A DNA stretch of 64,000 bases from Neelides folsomi (lineage: Eukaryota; Arthropoda; Collembola; Neelipleona; Neelidae): positions 186,001 through 250,000 of the forward strand of contig JAQGBZ010000006.1 of the NCBI GenBank assembly GCA_034687125.1, given 5' to 3'. Position numbers and translations under genes: made by a program. The notes below the pieces were generated by a model, which worked only from the letters and a program-made list of their open reading frames with translations, was not told the origin of the DNA and did not search any database. Of this stretch, positions 40,701 through 50,788 are shown piece by piece. The first letter of the stretch is position 1, and the number at the start of each line of letters is the position of its first letter.

Positions 40701-41156
40701 AAATACACAATATGCTAAATGGAAAAGCATAAGAAATAAAGATATGGCCCAGGTTGAGATTAGATATTTTAAATGAAAAGTAAATGAACGATTACTTACA
40801 AGGACTCCAAAGTGTTCTTCGAGGTTCATCATGGCAGGGAATCCGATTGTGTTCCCCACAGCTCCCCTTTTCTTCCCTTGACTCTGAGGGGCAGCTGTTT
40901 TGGCGGCCGTCGACTTCTCGTTCAGGTTCCCCAGTAGGGAGAAACCTAGGCCGAAGGGGTCCCCCAACATCCCGTCCAATTTAATGTCGAATTCATCAAA
41001 GCCTTCTTCGGTGATCAAGGGCCCGGCGAGTTCGTGCATGAAATCGGGGTTGTTAGCCGCCGCAATAATCCTCTCCATCTCGCTCTTGAGGTCACATTCG
41101 ATCAAGTCTTGGAAGGACATGTCAAAGTCCCCTCCGCACCCGTACATCAAGTCCAT
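37705..41156 (-). CDS. FoxN4: Forkhead transcription factor, FoxN1/4 subfamily (jumeau-like), 487 aa
   Basis: Exons 41156-40800, 39128-38680, 38549-38323, 38220-37979 and 37893-37705; all phases match and the stop is TAG. Residues 1-119 are an acidic N-terminal segment ([20 protein letters not shown]). Residues 120-230 are Ser/Asp/Glu-rich, ending in a basic KKRKQK. The forkhead DNA-binding domain spans about 237-332 with [19 protein letters not shown], helix 3 [18 protein letters not shown] and the [12 protein letters not shown] wing. SLPVSEIY and the YPKP start are typical of FoxN1/4 rather than FoxN2/3. The C-terminus has an acidic patch and Gly/Thr-rich end. It acts in the nucleus as a sequence-specific regulator; invertebrate relatives act in neural and blood cell development. 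FoxN1 versus FoxN4 cannot be separated, so the symbol is for the group. Confidence 0.85.
39234..39581 (-). CDS. Small acidic ORF nested in FoxN intron 1, 115 aa
   Basis: A true ATG at 39581 opens 115 codons ending in TAA at 39234, with no splice acceptor just before the ATG. The protein is strongly acidic ([30 protein letters not shown]) with one central non-acidic block, [20 protein letters not shown], that looks structured. It lies wholly inside the first FoxN intron, on the same strand, so it needs its own promoter, perhaps the more GC-rich stretch at 39690-40000, or it is an alternative FoxN first/last exon. The stop is followed on the minus strand by AATTAATTAT-type sequence. I do not recognise the family. 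Coding-like composition supports a real protein but expression is unproven. Confidence 0.5.
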   Translation of the reverse strand: MSRCATKDGDVECFVVEDSEGEEDEFELEEAGVVNEVNLDDEHEFIIAERFIRPWFVRKFPPGLTGDSDVEEVENEDEYYDTSIQETNIKRNAYTGFDLEEIGDDEVNIGINKDI

Positions 41157-42981
41157 TTTCGTCTAAAAGAATGAATTTAATAAATCACCCAGTCATACCA
41201 TTCATTCCATTCATTCAAAACATATCTAAATACACTCTCTGATTGTGAAAGTTCTAAGTCCTTGACTAAGGGTACGAAAGTTGAAGCGGATTTTATAGAA
41301 TAATTGAGGATTTTGTTTTAATTAGATTTAGTTAGGAATTGATTTTATATATCAGTGATAAATAATTAAATACTATTTTATACAAATGACAAATAGTCAT
41401 CAAAGTCGATTGTATAAATAAAATCAGTCAATAAGAAAAAAAATTATTTATAGTTGTTATTTTTTTTATTTCATAAGGGTCAATAATTGCATAAATATCA
41501 CAATACGTTTGTAAGATGATAGTATTAGATTGTAAATATTATGAAGTGTACGTTTTGTATCATATGCCTCAACTTGCCACTATTATTGAGGATTAGATTA
41601 GTCTTATATAGAAGTCTATGAAGAATATCGAATATGTATGGCTCCCTCCTTTGTTCTGCATTGGCCGCCTCTCAAATATTTTGGAGGGACCGCGGCGCGG
41701 GAGAAATTTTTCCGCCAAACCTCTCCCGACAATCTAATTTTTTGGCACTAAACGATTCCAGGAAAAATTCCGCATCGAAAGTACCCTGGGTCAAAGGTCG
41801 GCGGAGTAAAAAGGGTGTAGAAAACCGGCGGGGAAAACCGGCGAGTAACCCGAGAAGAGGATATTCTGAAGGCCTTTTCTTTTCCCACGTCACCCCTTCT
41901 CCTCCACTCAAAACCCGGGTGACAATGGTCAAGGGAGGGTTGGGAAGTGGAGAAATAAATAATCCAAGACTGACATACCTTTTTCCGGGTCAGGGGATAT
42001 TTGCCGGGGCGGGGAGTGTCGGCTGGTCGGCGGATAGGTCGGGGAGCTCAGTGTGTGTGTTATTCCTCTATTCCCTGCCAACAGTCCTCTGGCCGCTACA
42101 ACTCGGAATTCGTTCCCTCGTTGTAGTGGAAAGGGATAGACCAACCATGGCGCCCAGCCCCATCTCCATACCTTCTCCTCTAAATATTGGAAATTCAACA
42201 GTAATTAGAAGACCCATCCTACAGCTCCCATCCATGGTTCAAAATAAAGCCCATCATCTCCTCTTCGTCATTGTGTAAAAAGTGAGACCGGCGGGGACAG
42301 GGTTCCGGCGGGAGCCGGGTGGGAAATCGGGGACTTGTTGAGAAGGGCAGGATAGGAAGGGTCCAGTTATGCTCGTAGGGGGAGGAACCATTCGGGTGTC
42401 TGGACAAGGAGACGAGGCGCAGGATATATGCTATATAAATCCAACCTTCACCCTTCTCTTCTTCGTCCAGCTTCAAGACAGCTCCCCCTCCCTTCAATGA
42501 CATGTATTTGGAGAACAAAAGAAAAACATCCAGAGGAAAATTAACAAATTATGCAAAATAATTAACCTTTTTTCTTCTTGAACTTCTTTTGGTTGTAAAA
42601 TGATTGGAATGAATGTGGATATGATGGCACTTATACAATTTATAAGAATTCCTAACATTTTAATTGACTTTCTTAAATATAAATAAAAGTGGTAAAAATA
42701 TGGAATGCTTTTTTGATAAAATGAACTAAAATTTAAAGTTGCGAGTAAATAAATAAATACGGGCATTAATAAATGCTTAATTTTGGTCATTCTATTTGCT
42801 TTTGAACTTCATTTTGTAGGTAAACCTATTGAAATTAATTGATATTAAATATCAATTATTTTACCATAAGATGAAGATAGTTGATAATGTCGATTGTCGA
42901 TGCTTATAATTTATAACTAGTAATTCGTGATTGCCTTTGGTCCGAGCGATTGAAGAGATTTGTGGGTTTTACATTTTCTTA
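41157..42981. promoter_or_regulatory. GC-rich region upstream of FoxN, likely promoter/CpG-type island
   Basis: From about 41640 to 42480 the sequence is far richer in G, C and CpG than the rest of the window. It repeats the motif CCGGCGGG or close variants (near 41830, 42290, 42305). It lies 0.5-1.3 kb upstream of the FoxN ATG and downstream of the aminoacylase-1 stop. A 214-codon plus-strand frame (41634-42278) crosses it but looks like a by-product of the high GC. The part 42500-42981 is AT-rich and holds the 3' flank of aminoacylase-1. Confidence 0.45.
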
Positions 42982-45435
42982 TTAATGCTTTGGAACATTA
43001 AAAATGTTTGCCAGGATCTTCTCGTAAATCTCAATGCCTTTTAGGAACACATTTTCATTTAGAAACTCGTCATGATCATGGAGGAGAATTGGAGTGTTGT
43101 TCATCGGTGAGAAGCCGAGAGCTGGAATTCCGACCTGCCTCAAATAACGAATATCCGTTGCAGCTGGGAATATCAGCTCATTCAAAACACAGCCCCTAAA
43201 TTAAATGAAGCAATTATCGTAAATGATATTGAAACACACCTCTCGTAAATAATATCCGTCCGTTCCGGCAGGAAATATAAGGAGGTTGTACTTTAAACCT
43301 CTGAGGATGTACATCGTAGACGATAAACGAATAAACATAAATATTAGTTTTGATTAACCTAGCTAGGTAATAAGTTAACAATTATATTATACATGTATAT
43401 CAAAGACAGCTTATAAAATTCTAATTACATCTCGTCGCAAGTTTTTTTGAAGGTTATCCACCAGGGATTGGAATCGTCCAGTTTTGTCGGTTCTGTGACA
43501 TTCGTTTTTTGAATAAAAGTATATGTCACACCAGAACCAGCATTAGATATAATTGACTCAAGTTTTTTGTGGAAATCTTCATGATTCCACATTGGAGTGA
43601 TTCGAATGTCAAAGACAACGGAAAGCTCTGAAGGAACAACATTTGGTTGACATCCACCCTAAATACAAGAAAATAACAATAAAGACAACAATAGGCTTAA
43701 TGGGTAATAAAAGTAATAATAAATAGTTAATTATCTTTCAATGTTTTAAAATTAAATTTTTTTAAATGAATATATGATATTTTGATATTTAATATTTTAG
43801 AAATTTAATATTTTAGAAATTGCTTTCACAAGCATATTTGCAAACACAAGTGATACCTCAAGCATGGTTAAGTTAATTGTTGTCACATCTCCAAGATTCA
43901 ATTTAGGATCAGATTCAAGACGCGCTTTTTCAGAAGCTCGAATTTCCATCATACTATTCAAAACTTTGTGAATCTTCTCAGCTGCTGTATTATTGTGAAG
44001 CAAAGAGCCATGGCCAGTTTGACCTGTTGCAGTCACCTTTATCTCTACAATAAATAAATTCGAATTAATGTTGTAAAATAGCCTTACTAACGTATATGTT
44101 CCTCATGTCCATTATATTTATTAATAACTTCTTCATTCTCTCATCCTTTGCATGTTTCGCCTTAAATATAGTATTTAGTCATTCATAAAAGAAATCATCA
44201 ATTATGCTTATTGATAAAGATGTGATAAAGATTGTTTATAAAGATTACTTACGCCAAATCGCCCTTTCTCCATAAAAGACATCAAAGGAAGAAGCGGGGT
44301 TTGCAATACCTTCATCAAGGGCAAATCCAATATTTAAATCTTCAAATGCCTTAGTTTTGATGAATGGACAAACACCTTTGTAACCTCCAACCTCTTCATC
44401 TATTTAAGAAATATTCATAAACATAAATAACACAATTCCCAATTTGTGAATTTATTTATTTTGTATTTAAAATAATGGTCAATTTAATTATTACATACCT
44501 GGTGCAAAAGCGACATGGACAGTTCTAAGAGGCGAAAACCCTTGGGCTTTAAGTCTTTTGATTGCTTCCAAATATTGAACTCCAACACATTTCATGTCCT
44601 GAGACCCTCTTGCAAAAATGTTACCCTTTTCGTCCTTATAAGCTGAAAATGGATCACGAGTCCATCGACTCTGTTTTATACGAATAATAAATCAAATTGT
44701 AAAAACGCTTCTACTCCTACACAAAGTCAAATCCATCGATGTCAAATGACAAAACAATTTTAAACAAATATACAAACAAGCAAAACATGTAAATTGTTAA
44801 TGGCATTGTCAAAATCTTACATAATCAACAGGAACGACATCGAGATGACAATAGAGGAAGACAGACGAAAGAGTTGGATCGCGACCCGCCCATGTCAGCC
44901 ATGTAACAAACAATGCCGGAGGCTCGAGATGATGGATGTTGAATTCCAATCCAATATCTTTTCCTTGTTCTTTGATCCATTCGATACAGCCATCTGAGCA
45001 AATACAAATTATTTTTGTGAAGAATGTCTTAATTCTCTTAATTATTAACAAGAATATCAAAATATGTCTCATATGTTTGACAATGTTAGCTTATCTTATA
45101 TGCATATGCCGTAGCATATATGCATTTATTCATGTTGCATCATGCATCTATATACAACTGATTGATATCCAAATGACAGGCACCATTTTATAACTAATTA
45201 ACTTCCATATAATTTCTTAGTAAAAATGGATTGACCATAAGTAGATAAAAGTAAATATTTAATCAAAATATGTTAAAAGTTATGTAAAGTGAAAATGAAA
45301 TTGATAGGATTAAATCTATAGCCAATAAGTAAAAGTGAAAATGGATATTTCAACTTTCATACCATAATCGGGATCCGGATGATTGGACTTGATTTTCAGA
45401 AAGTTTCTGAAATTGGTGACTGCCGGGTCTTCCAT
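42982..45435 (-). CDS. ACY1: Aminoacylase-1 (N-acyl-L-amino-acid amidohydrolase, M20 family), 398 aa
   Basis: Exons 45435-45363, 44993-44821, 44670-44499, 44399-44253, 44044-43857, 43658-43429 and 43195-42982; phases all match. It removes acyl groups from N-acetylated amino acids in the cytosol. The dinuclear zinc ligands and catalytic residues of the M20 family are all present: CHLDVVPV (His74, Asp76), [10 protein letters not shown] (Asp107), DEEVGG (Glu141/Glu142), LDEGIANP (Glu169), and LLHDHDE near residue 367. The dimerisation domain includes [10 protein letters not shown] and DDSNPWW. Length is close to the 408 residues of the human enzyme, so it appears complete. It is head-to-head with cereblon. 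Two of its introns carry diverged copies of its own coding sequence. Confidence 0.93.
43201..43300 (-). pseudogene. Duplicate (alternative or relict) terminal exon of aminoacylase-1
   Basis: In the last intron, 43237-43284 encodes [16 protein letters not shown], matching [16 protein letters not shown] of the true last exon (43132-43179) at 11 of 16 residues; 29 of 48 bases agree, with most changes at third positions. A CAG acceptor at 43303-43301 would join exon 6 in the correct phase and read on to TAA at 43201. The product would lack the catalytic LLHDHDE end. It is therefore either an alternative terminal exon giving an inactive form or a relic of exon duplication. Confidence 0.65.
44099..44145 (-). 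pseudogene. Possible relic of the aminoacylase-1 exon 5 coding sequence
   Basis: In the intron upstream of exon 5, the minus strand reads [14 protein letters not shown], in register with [14 protein letters not shown] of exon 5: 5 of 14 identical and 6 more conservative. The 47 bases align without gaps at 27 positions. No acceptor allows it in frame, so if homologous it is a dead copy. Weaker than the duplicate in the last intron. Confidence 0.35.
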
Positions 45436-46151
45436 TGAAGGTGGTGAAGATAATTAAATGGGCAATTAAGATTTTCCTATCGATAAATCTGGTCGAGGCA
45501 GTGGAGGAATGTCTGGGCAGAATGCGGACGCTTGGGAGAGAAAGAACGGATGAGAATGAAGTTTCAGCCTCGTGCCCAGAGTTCGCTACAAAGTGGCCGA
45601 CTCTCTTCCATCCCTCCTTCTACGTCTCATTTCATCTCTACACCTGTGACCAGTTAACTCAACTTTAACTCACCATTTAAATATATTGGAGATCCAATTG
45701 ACAACCCACAACATACAAACAACCCTCCAAAATTAAATACACGCTGTCAACAGAGTTATCAAGTCAGTTAAAGGACCAAAAAGAGCTGAAACAAGAGGAG
45801 TCTGCAGACGGGTAAAGAAAGACTTTCACTTGCTAAGCACGTGCTCAATTTACATTCTTGATTCCCATTATAAATTCATATTATTGGATAGTTGTGGATT
45901 TTAATTGAGATCTACTTGAATTCATTCATTGATGGTTAAAATTGAAGCTTTTCAATTAATTGGAATTGGCACGTGTATTCATTTTAGAAGTTTTTAGAAA
46001 GAATCGGCTGACAGCTGAGCTGGGGCTTTGAGATATTTGGTGAAAGCATAGCTTGCTTGTAATCTTTAATTTATTATTTTTTTGATCCAAAGGTTATGTT
46101 TAATGTATAATGTTTAATTGTGATAATTGTCTATTTTATTAAGGTCTCGTC
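45436..46151. promoter_or_regulatory. Shared promoter region of aminoacylase-1 and cereblon
   Basis: The two start codons are 716 bases apart and face away from each other, so both promoters must lie here unless 5' UTR introns extend them. An AG at the end of TTTATTAAG near 46141 could be a splice acceptor for a non-coding first exon of cereblon. No TATA box stands out. Confidence 0.5.
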
Positions 46152-48958
46152 ATGATGGATTCTGAATCTGATGAAAGCGACAATAATTTGGAACATGAGG
46201 AATTCGAGGCTGGTAACATCCCTGCACTTTTGCCTGCAGTCGACGATCGGAACGAGTTTGTGATTCAAGGGCTGAACATTGGACATGTTGCTCAACCCGA
46301 TGTAGTATTTGTCGACAGTGACGACGACGATTTGGATGAACAACTTGATTCGAATTCCGAAAACAATGATGACAATGATGGCAATGTTTCCTCTGCAGAT
46401 GATGCTTCAGGCCTTTCAGGTATGTTATAATAAATGATTATTCATTAAACTATCCTAACATTATTTGTAATAATCTTGCTCGTAATCGTAATTTAGAATA
46501 GACAAAATTAAATAAATAAGATATATCGTAAATTGCTTTCCATTACAATTTAATAATCGGCTAGCGTAAGTAAATTGTCATTCTAATGGTGTATTTCTTT
46601 TTGCTGTTTTGTCTTTAATTGCTGACTCAGAAGAAGCAATGTAAATTCTACTTGACTTCTATCAGTACTGCAGTAAATATTATTCCTTTGTCTTTAACCT
46701 AAATAAAAATAACCATTAAACAATGGATCGAATCTTATCATGGGTCCGTAACGCTCGATTAAGGCGGAACAATCTTGCTCGCTATGATCAAAGTACACTT
46801 CATTAATATGCTGAATAAGTATGAATTAATTTCATTATGTTTGTAATAGGAGAGAATGAAGAAGACGAGAGTGACGCCAGTGGAGATCAAAGTCCGCATC
46901 AAATTCCCAATTTTGATCGACAGCTCCCTACGCGACATACAGTAACTCACACTATTATGAATGGATTTTGCATTATTGATGTTTTTCAATGTCTTAATAT
47001 TAATTATTCTGTAATAATTTCAGTATCTCGGTGATGGAATGGAACCGTTGACGGGAAGGTCGTTTTACGACGACGATACAATAATTGAAACTCCGATTAT
47101 TGTATTGGACATTATGCTCGTTCCTGGTCAAACTCTTCCCCTTTCTGAATTTCACTATGCTCGAATCGGTGCTCTTAAGCGATGTATAAACAGTGATAAA
47201 ATGTTTGGAACTGTTAAAAATCCGTAAGTATATTTTCCAAATTATCCTTTCTGATCACATTTTGAGATACAATTTCATTTAAATGGGGTTCTGTATATTT
47301 CTATCATCAGTTTCATGAGAATACTTTTTTTTGTAGATATAGGGAATTCGAACATAGAGAAATTGCTGCAGCTGAAGCGATACATGGTCTTAATATCGTC
47401 ACTCCAGGCATGATTGGAACGATGGCAGAAATTTACGAATATTCGGAAGAAGGTGAAATTCCAATTGTCGGTGGTTTCAATTTTCCTCCAACCTTTTCAA
47501 TAAAAGCGAAAGGAAGGCAAAGATTTGAAGTTTTAAGTGTGAGAAAGCAATTAGATGGGAATTTAGTTGGAACAATCAGAATTCGAGCAGAGAAAAAATT
47601 TCGACATCTTTTGACCCATGTTGAATCTCATGGAACTTCTAGATACATTAACCCAATTCCGCCAATTAAGCCAGGTGTTGTTCATGCTCTAAATCCAGTT
47701 GTTTGGAATGATCTAAATCTTACCAGTGCCATTGAACCAAAGCTCCTCTCGCTTTCACCCCGAGAAGACAAAGTTTTGAATGTTCCTACAAAGCGGAAGA
47801 GAAATCATTACTCGGTTATGACCCAGTGGCCATCATTTGTCTATGATGCATACGACGAAGCCAATTTAGTTAAAAAGGTGCAAAAGAAAGTTACCGAAGA
47901 GTTTAAAACGAAATTGATCAATAATATACCATCGGACCCAACTGAGCTTTCCTTTTGGGTTGCACAAAATTTAACTTTGGGAGATACATACAGGTAAACT
48001 GATAAATTCTTGGATTAAAATTAAAATATTAACATCAATTCATGCATTATCGTTAACAATAGTTGTTCATAAATAATATCAGAAACAAGCCTTTAATTTG
48101 GCTCTTCTGATTTACCGTATTTTATAGAGAGAATATTCTCAAAATTGATTCTACTATTCAAAGACTGATCTATATATTGGAACTACTCGATAAAGTTGTA
48201 AGTATTTATATTAAAAATATAATTTAAGACAAATATTTCAAATGTGTATGTATTGGCATCCATTAATTGAATTTTTTTTATATTGAAGGATCGATTCATT
48301 GACTGTCGACAATGTGGTGAGACAGTGGCCGATCAACAGGACATATTTTGTATGTCTGTCGAAGGACCTCAAGGAACTTATGTCAACCCGGGTGGATTTG
48401 TTCATGAAACACTTACAGTGAAAAGAGCCAAGGAACTCATTACTCAAGGAAGGAACTATTCGACTGAAGCATGTTGGTTCCCCGGGTATGAATTCAATTT
48501 TTAATGCATTCAACAATTAACTTTTACTTTAAAAAATTCCAAATTTTATTCTTACTTTAATTTACATTGTTTTCTTTGTATGGTCGAACTTCACATTCTA
48601 AACTTACAATTAGCGTTTTAGTAAACTGTATTTTAAAAAATAACATAATTATTAGCATTCATCATCGGGTAGAATATAAATACAAGGGATTGGACAGATA
48701 AATTAAACTATAAGATAAAGGACAAAGAATGAGATTAATTTTTAAAACGTTCATTTTAGGTATTCTTGGAAAATTATTATTTGTTGTCGTTGCCACCTTC
48801 ATTTGGGTTGGAAATTTCGATCAGTGGGTCGTTTAAATCCTCCCAAATTCTACGGTCTGACGAGGAAAAACGTGATATTCAAATATCGATTAGATGAAGA
48901 TGGAAAGAAGGTGCCACGAGAGGATCTGTATTATTCAGAATCAAATGATGAGGATTAA
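46152..48958 (+). CDS. CRBN: Cereblon, substrate receptor of CRL4 ubiquitin ligase, 560 aa
   Basis: Exons 46152-46419, 46850-46941, 47024-47223, 47337-47993, 48128-48197, 48289-48485 and 48760-48958; phases match. Residues 1-120 are acidic and low-complexity, longer than in human cereblon (442 aa in all). The Lon-like domain starts at YLGDGMEPLTGRSFYDDD and includes LVPGQTLPL and KGRQRFEVL. The C-terminal CULT domain has zinc ligands Cys435, Cys438, Cys503 and Cys506, and the three Trp of the ligand cage, Trp492, Trp498 and Trp512 (human 380, 386, 400). In known relatives the Lon region docks DDB1 and the CULT domain binds cyclic-imide degrons. Compared with human, His378 is Ala490 and Val388 is Ile500. 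Two in-frame ATG codons start the exon; the first is used here. Confidence 0.95.
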
Positions 48959-49047
48959 GAATACAATTTAGCAAGGAAAGTAAAATCCAGCAAATGAAGA
49001 ATATTCATTCTATTCATAAGTTTAGATCTAATAGTTTAAGTTTAAAA

Positions 49048-49053
49048 AATAAA
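49048..49053 (+). terminator. Candidate poly(A) signal of cereblon
   Basis: AATAAA 90 bases after the cereblon stop codon, a normal distance for cleavage just downstream. Confidence 0.5.
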
Positions 49054-49750
49054 ATATAAATTTTGAATACAGTCTTTATCTACTATATTTATCGAATTTT
49101 AAGATTCTCATTGTTATAATATAAAAAGCTATAGAATATAGAAGAGTATTGTTATTTGAAATTGTAATGTGAAATATTAAATTTGTATTTTTCCCGAGTT
49201 CGTTCGTCTCGATTTCTCAAAATATCCAATTATATTTTATAATAATGAGGTTTTTTTAAATTGTTTGCGCCTCGATAAAAGTAAATATTATATTTCCTAT
49301 TTAATGTTAGCTGTCTAGAGTTCTTAATAATGAGAAAATTATAAAGATCAAATTACATTTTCTTTAATGCTTTCCTATAATGTTTTATGTTACTTTTTCT
49401 CACGATTAGTATTATTCAACTCGAAAATATTTATTGAGTACTAAAGAATAAGTTAAAATATTTTGAAATGGCGAATAGATGTAAGTCGATACGATCGCAA
49501 TCGCAAATATACGTGGAATTAACAAATAGCCATAACATACCAATTTAAATAGGCAAAATTAAACCAATTTAAATACTAATATTATAATTATAATTTAAGT
49601 TTGTATATTCTGTATAATGTCACTGCTATGAAATCAAGTCAAATATAGCTTAATAAAAGTTTAATGGAGCTGAATATAGAAAAATGGACAATAAATATTA
49701 ATGAGCATATTTAAAGCATCAAGTCCTTGATAATGTATTCTTACATCAAA
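49054..49750. other. Tail-to-tail intergenic region, cereblon and ASF1
   Basis: AT-rich, no ORF or repeat of note; carries the 3' flanks of the two convergent genes. Confidence 0.5.
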
Positions 49751-50788
49751 TTAAATAACTTCCATCGGGCAAGAAAGAGAATTCTGATCTTCAGGTTGAA
49801 TAGAAGGAGGTGGCGTGATCTGAACATTGCTCATTCCCGATGACAAAGTCTTTGAAGGAGTATCAGGAAGTGGCGGCTGTCTTGGGGCTTCAAGCAAGCT
49901 TCCAGTAGTGCTGTCAGGTGCGACAAGAGACGATCTCCCGTTCTCGATCCCGTCCCCTTCCATATGCCCTTCCTTCACTTGATTTTCTCCCTTCTCGTCC
50001 CATTCAATCTTAAATCTCGTAACACGGGGCTGAGTTGCCAGAATGTTCCTTGCGAGCTATCGAAATAAAAATAAAATGAATCTCAATTACAATTTAAGGT
50101 TAAAATTATTAACATTTCTTTAAATTACCTTATCGTAAGCTGTCACAGCTGGGGGATTTTCCTTTAATTCGCCTTCTGTATACTCATTGTTGACATAATA
50201 GCCGACTCTGACAAATTCTCGTCCTCGATATGAACAAGTGAGAAGCACGACTGTAACTCCTACAGCGTCAGCTATTGGAATCTTTGATGTGTCTGGTGGA
50301 TCGGCCTAGCATTAATAAAAAAAATCATAAGATCCATCCCACAATTAATAATGCTGCGTGCATATGATTTATCTTTAAATTAAATTAATCCTATTGAGGA
50401 TGATGTAATCGTATAATTTATATTGATCAAATACCTGGAAAACGAACATGTGACGTCCCTCCGGAACCGGACCGACAAAAACCGAATCAAGCGTTTGATC
50501 ATACGCTTCCGATTCAGCAGACCCGACATAAATGATTTTCCACTCGAGATCTGTAATATGATTGAGAATAGTATAATAAGCCATGATTTTATAATTTCAC
50601 TTAAATGAATGTCTGACCCACGCCATAAAATCGCAAAGCCATGAAAAATGGGAATAGTCAATTAAGTTTTAATGCTTACCTTCTTTGAGTTCCTCGATAC
50701 ACTCAAATGTGATCTCAAATTGGAATGGGTTTAAAAAGGCACAGGGGTTGTTGAGAACCACGACATTGGATACGTGAACCTTGGCCAT
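49751..50788 (-). CDS. asf1: Histone H3-H4 chaperone ASF1, 235 aa
   Basis: Exons 50788-50680, 50550-50435, 50305-50129 and 50056-49751; phases match. The N-terminal globular domain is almost unchanged from other animals: [77 protein letters not shown] and VGYYVNNEY. This Ig-like fold binds the H3 dimerisation face and hands H3-H4 to CAF-1 or HIRA. A divergent tail from about residue 160 is acidic at first and then Pro/Ser-rich ([20 protein letters not shown]), where tousled-like kinase sites are usual in relatives. It acts in the nucleus and cytosol. Length is a little above human ASF1A (204). Confidence 0.96.

Noticed and set aside
41634-42278. 214-codon plus-strand ORF
   Set aside because: Lies in the GC-rich FoxN upstream region where stop codons are rare; no recognisable domain and a weak start context. 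Kept only as part of the promoter observation.
44094-44165. Functional extra exon of aminoacylase-1
   Set aside because: With the phase left by exon 4 the frame runs into TGA; without it exons 4 and 5 join perfectly. It is kept only as a possible relic.
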